From Cannabis sativa (lineage: Eukaryota; Streptophyta; Magnoliopsida; Rosales; Cannabaceae), in the NCBI RefSeq assembly GCF_029168945.1, contig NW_026870038.1:744001-808000 (forward strand): a stretch of DNA of 64,000 nt, read 5' to 3'. Below, piece after piece: positions 60,605 to 64,000 of the stretch. Position 1 is the stretch's first letter; each line of letters starts with the position of its first letter. Below the pieces are notes generated by a model, which had not been told where the DNA came from, searched no databases, and saw nothing but the letters and a program-made list of their open reading frames with translations. The position numbers were made by a program, and so were the translations under genes.

Positions 60605-61385
60605 TGTTGCCCCTGATTTCACCCAATATACGTGGACCAATCGAACAGGGATACGTGGATCAGATAACTTGTAAATATTTGTTAAGTCTTTGTATGCCAC
60701 AAGGAAGCACCCTGGGCATAGGTCCCGGAGGAGGCACCCGGAGTGCACGGTGCTCCCGGAAGCTCGCATAACATAAAGCCTCTCCGCGAGGTGTCAGGCT
60801 TCTCCTGAGCAATCAAGTCGCATTTAATGCTGCATGGGAGGAAGCGTGTTGGGACTACAACACGCAATAAAGTCTGACGGCACAACCCCCAAACAACAGC
60901 GCCACAGTAATGATCATTTAAGTCTAGCGACGGCTACTCTGCGAAGAGTCACATCAATCACAAGGCAAAAAGGACATTCCTCATAAAAACCCTACAGCAC
61001 CTAGGGATTTGACCATGCATTACTCATGGTATATTCATTGGGAATACCCAACTTTATGGATACTTACAGATACGTTTGTAAGAACAATTCTAGGGATTAC
61101 CCCACCAAAACACTATAAATACCCCCTCAAAGCTCATTAAATGGGATCGAGAATCTTGGGCTGCATATGAGCAAGAAGAGTAAATACTCACCAAGAACAT
61201 TCTCTGTATTCATAAGGGTGACATTCCCTCAAGTGTGAAATCGGTTATTAAATACATCCATTAATAACAAAGACTCGTGGACTAAGGCTCATTAACGCCC
61301 CAACCACGTAAAAATCCTTCTCTCGCTTTCTTACAGCTCAATATTATAATCGTATTTTAGTAGTTGCCGAAAATCTCGGTCAACA
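60605..61385 (+). mobile_element. Solo LTR (781 bp), probably Gypsy
   Basis: Starts TGTTGCCCCTGATTTC and ends AAATCTCGGTCAACA; flanks tatat and tatac match at 4 of 5. Clearly more GC-rich than the surroundings. TATA box TATAAATA at 61114-61121. The end region (gactcgtggactaaggctc, accacgtaaaaatcctt) is typical of large plant Gypsy LTRs (Tat-like, tentative). No element body on either side. Confidence 0.82.
61114..61121 (+). promoter_or_regulatory. TATA box of the 60605 solo LTR
   Basis: CACTATAAATACCCC is a textbook plant core promoter. It could drive transcription rightwards, away from COMT. Confidence 0.7.
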
Positions 61386-62520
61386 TATACGATTGTAAAA
61401 TAGATTCTTTGAACACTACTTTTCTATATTGTAAATTATTTTAAATTTCTTGAAATTTTGCAGAATGTCTTAAATAACTATAACCTACACGACTATAAAA
61501 AAAATTAGACTAATTTTTTTTTATCTGAGTACCGAAATAGATAGAGATGCATTGGTACATCTATTTTAAGGGGTGCATTATAAAAACATCCTATATTTTT
61601 TTCTCTTCTTCTAATCAACAAAATTAATATAAATATATATATATATATAATTATGTTCACCCCTACATGGAGTATTTCAATAGACTCTTTATCTGTTTCG
61701 AGATACATGAGAACTTTTTTGTTTTTTATTTTCATGAACATGTACGTAATAGTTTTTTAATACTATTTATAAATTTTTAAAAAATTTCGAGTAATTTATA
61801 TATAATACCGAAAATAAGATTTACATATTTTGTTCTACACACAATTATTTTTCTTATATGCGTGGTAAGTAATTTTTTAAACCTTATTTTTGACATTGTA
61901 CACTATTCAAAATTTTCTAAAAATTATCAGTCTTAAATAGTTACAACGAGCATATACGATTATGAAAAAAGATATAAACTAAAAAACTCTTAAAAATAAA
62001 AAATCTACTAAAAACATCTTTAAGAGTGTACTACATAAATTTCCATTATTATATAACTTGACCTTTTATTTATTTATCTCTCTATCTTCCATTTGGACAG
62101 AGATAAACTAATTTTTGTTGTAAAATGATTAACTAATAGGAAAAAGTTTGTTTTTGCCACACATGATATATATGTATTTTATATAAAGACATGGCCTTAA
62201 TGTGTATCTCTCCAACCAAACACTAATAAAAAATATCTTTATAAATAATAAGGAATATTAGAAAATTTACAATATTTTATAATACATAATACGGCATATA
62301 TATATTATAAATTAATTTCTATATAGGGAGTGAATATATATATATATTTATATTTCTATGCATTATACTTAGAAATTTTTACACCAAAAATCTGTTTTGC
62401 ACATTTTATTACTGTTTTACTCCTACACGCCTACATCAACATTTTTACTTACCATCTTTATTTTATTACAATAATACCACTTACACACCATTCTCATGCA
62501 CAGACACATGTGTCATCCCC
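61386..62520. other. AT-rich intergenic DNA
   Basis: No gene recognised; TA microsatellites near 61634 and 62338. Confidence 0.6.
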
Positions 62521-62521
62521 A

Positions 62522-62622
62522 TCACACATCAATCAACTTCCACTCTCTTCTTTCTCTTTTTTTCTTTTCTATCACACATCAATCAACTTCCTCTCTCTTC
62601 TTTCTCTTTTTTCCTTTTCTTT
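62522..62622. repeat. Tandem pair of 50-bp pyrimidine-rich units
   Basis: Two copies of tcacacatcaatcaacttcc plus a CTCTCTTCTTTCTC run. Such CT-rich stretches are common in plant 5' leaders. Confidence 0.85.
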
Positions 62623-62887
62623 TCATTTGATTTTGGATTTTCTTTCAGTTTTTTTTTTTTGTTTGGAAGATCAATAACCTCCATTGTTGAAGCATAACTA
62701 CTCATTATTCATCACGATTTTTTCTCTCTCATTTTTTGTTCTTCCAAAAAATTTCAACTCTCACTCAACCCACGATTTCTCAAGTTTTTTTCCCTCTCAG
62801 TTTATTCTTGTTTCAAATTTCTTTATAAAATGGTCATCACTCGTTCATCCTCATCTCTTTCCCCAGTTCAGAAAAAAAAAATCGAAA

Positions 62888-63025
62888 ATGGGCTTGAAAT
62901 CTTTGGCTAACAAAGCAAAGGGTAAACGTCCGATTGTTGAAGAGAAGAAATCGAAGCTCAATGTGGAGGAGCAAATGGTTGAAGAAATTTCTAGTGAAAA
63001 AGCTAGTGCCTCTGCCGAAGTTTGA
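62888..63025 (+). CDS. Possible first exon of an unidentified gene
   Basis: MGLKSLANKAKGKRPIVEEK begins a 45-residue Lys/Glu-rich frame ending in a TGA. It follows a long CT-rich leader and is followed by T-rich, intron-like DNA up to the window end. The composition (basic, then acidic) looks more like coding than the surroundings do. No domain recognised. A frame from 62684 extends it upstream, but that part translates leader sequence. It may instead lie in an unrecognised element. Confidence 0.3.
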   Translation: MGLKSLANKAKGKRPIVEEKKSKLNVEEQMVEEISSEKASASAEV

Positions 63026-64000
63026 ACAGAGGTTGGTTTTCGCCATTTTCGTTTCCCCCCATTTTAAACATTTTCTTGTATTTCCATTTCATCGTTTTGG
63101 TTTTTTCTGGTTTGTGATATTTTAGGTTTTTCATTTTAAAATTTCGTTTGGTTTTCTTTGGATTTTTAGGACTTTATTTTTGTTTAATCAATTTTATTTT
63201 GTTCTTGGGTTTGGCATTTTAGTTTGTTTCTTATTATTTTCGTTCCATTTTTGTTGTGTTTTATGTTCTGTTTGTGTTTCTAGTTTTTTTTAGATATTTT
63301 GAAACATTTGTTTTTGTTTTAGTGTCTCTAATCAGTGGGTTTTAGTTTTTTTTTTTTTTCTAGTTTTTTAATAGTTTAATATGTTTATGTATGATGTGTT
63401 TTGGGAATATTATTAGGTATAGTTGTTTGCTGTTCTTTTTTAGGTAACAATTCGATTTAGATGTTTGTAGTTTATATTCGTAGAGTTGTTTCTGCTTGTC
63501 AGTTTGTTTTTAGTTTTTTTATAGTTTTATTATAGTTTGTATACTTGTTTATTTACAATTTATATTTATTGCTGTTAATAAACTATAATAAAACTAAAAT
63601 GAAACTATTAAGAAACGTTTAAATTTATTTCAGAAACTAACTATTTCTCAAAGTGTTTTCTCCTTTTCTTATTTCCAAAATAAATTCTTGCAAACAATTG
63701 AATTAAACTAATATAAAATAATGATGCAACTGTAAATCAACTTGAAAAACCACAACACTTAATTCAATTTAATATAGTTGTGGTCATTGTGCTTTTTCAT
63801 CAGTTTTATTTGAATCAGATCAATTGAATTAATAGTTGTATTTTTCTCGCTTTGGTTTCATTTTGGTTGTTTTTCAGTTTTGAAACGAGCGCGTATTTTC
63901 ATCTTCATGGTTCGCTCTGTACAGCTGAAGGCTTAGTGCATGTGGTATTTTTGTAAATATTTGTATGTGGACTGTATAAATGTTTAATGGGCCGGCCCAA
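63026..64000. other. T-rich, intron-like sequence to window end
   Basis: Long T-rich plus strand with tttttag-like acceptors and no clear exon. Could be the intron of the candidate gene at 62888. The window ends in GGGCCGGCCC, a perfect palindrome. Confidence 0.4.

Overview
The window looks like nuclear DNA of a eudicot plant. It is very AT-rich and contains one intron-bearing gene of the lignin pathway. Almost everything else is transposable elements of plant type: Copia and Gypsy LTR retrotransposons, a TRIM, L1-type LINEs, a tRNA-derived SINE, and hAT-, Harbinger- and Mutator-like MITEs. I cannot name the species. I saw no CRISPR array, operon, tRNA, rRNA or organellar gene.

Layout. 1-6620: low-complexity AT, then a broken Copia element on the minus strand. 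Its right end has an LTR and primer-binding site, but the LTR-like sequence at its left end does not match. 8323-9500: a MITE and a solo LTR. 9786-24253: a second, older Copia on the plus strand, split by two later insertions, each with a perfect 5-bp target duplication. One is a 1,252-bp solo LTR. The other is a 9.5-kb Gypsy-type element with nearly identical 2.84-kb LTRs and no intact genes. 26496-32683: a 3.09-kb direct tandem duplication that carries MITEs. 32875-45030: a dense field of small elements with readable terminal repeats and target duplications. It includes a three-deep hAT-like nest, a fold-back Mutator-like element with four copies of its terminal sequence, and a SINE with a 16-bp target duplication. 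45190-52519: two decayed LINEs, the second interrupted by a complete 588-bp TRIM.

The only gene I consider functional is caffeic acid O-methyltransferase (COMT) at 53899-58188 on the minus strand. It has four exons, encodes 368 residues, and keeps all catalytic and substrate-binding positions. Its 2.8-kb first intron carries two Mutator-like MITEs and a 55-bp minisatellite; one of the MITEs landed inside the minisatellite. A sister copy of that MITE lies upstream of the gene. 60118-64000 holds that MITE, a 781-bp solo LTR with a clear TATA box, and a weak candidate first exon.

I found no new multi-gene system. The most informative features are the nested insertion histories, the young but gene-less long-LTR element, six perfect GTCGCGAC palindromes in one LTR, and the load of elements in and around COMT.
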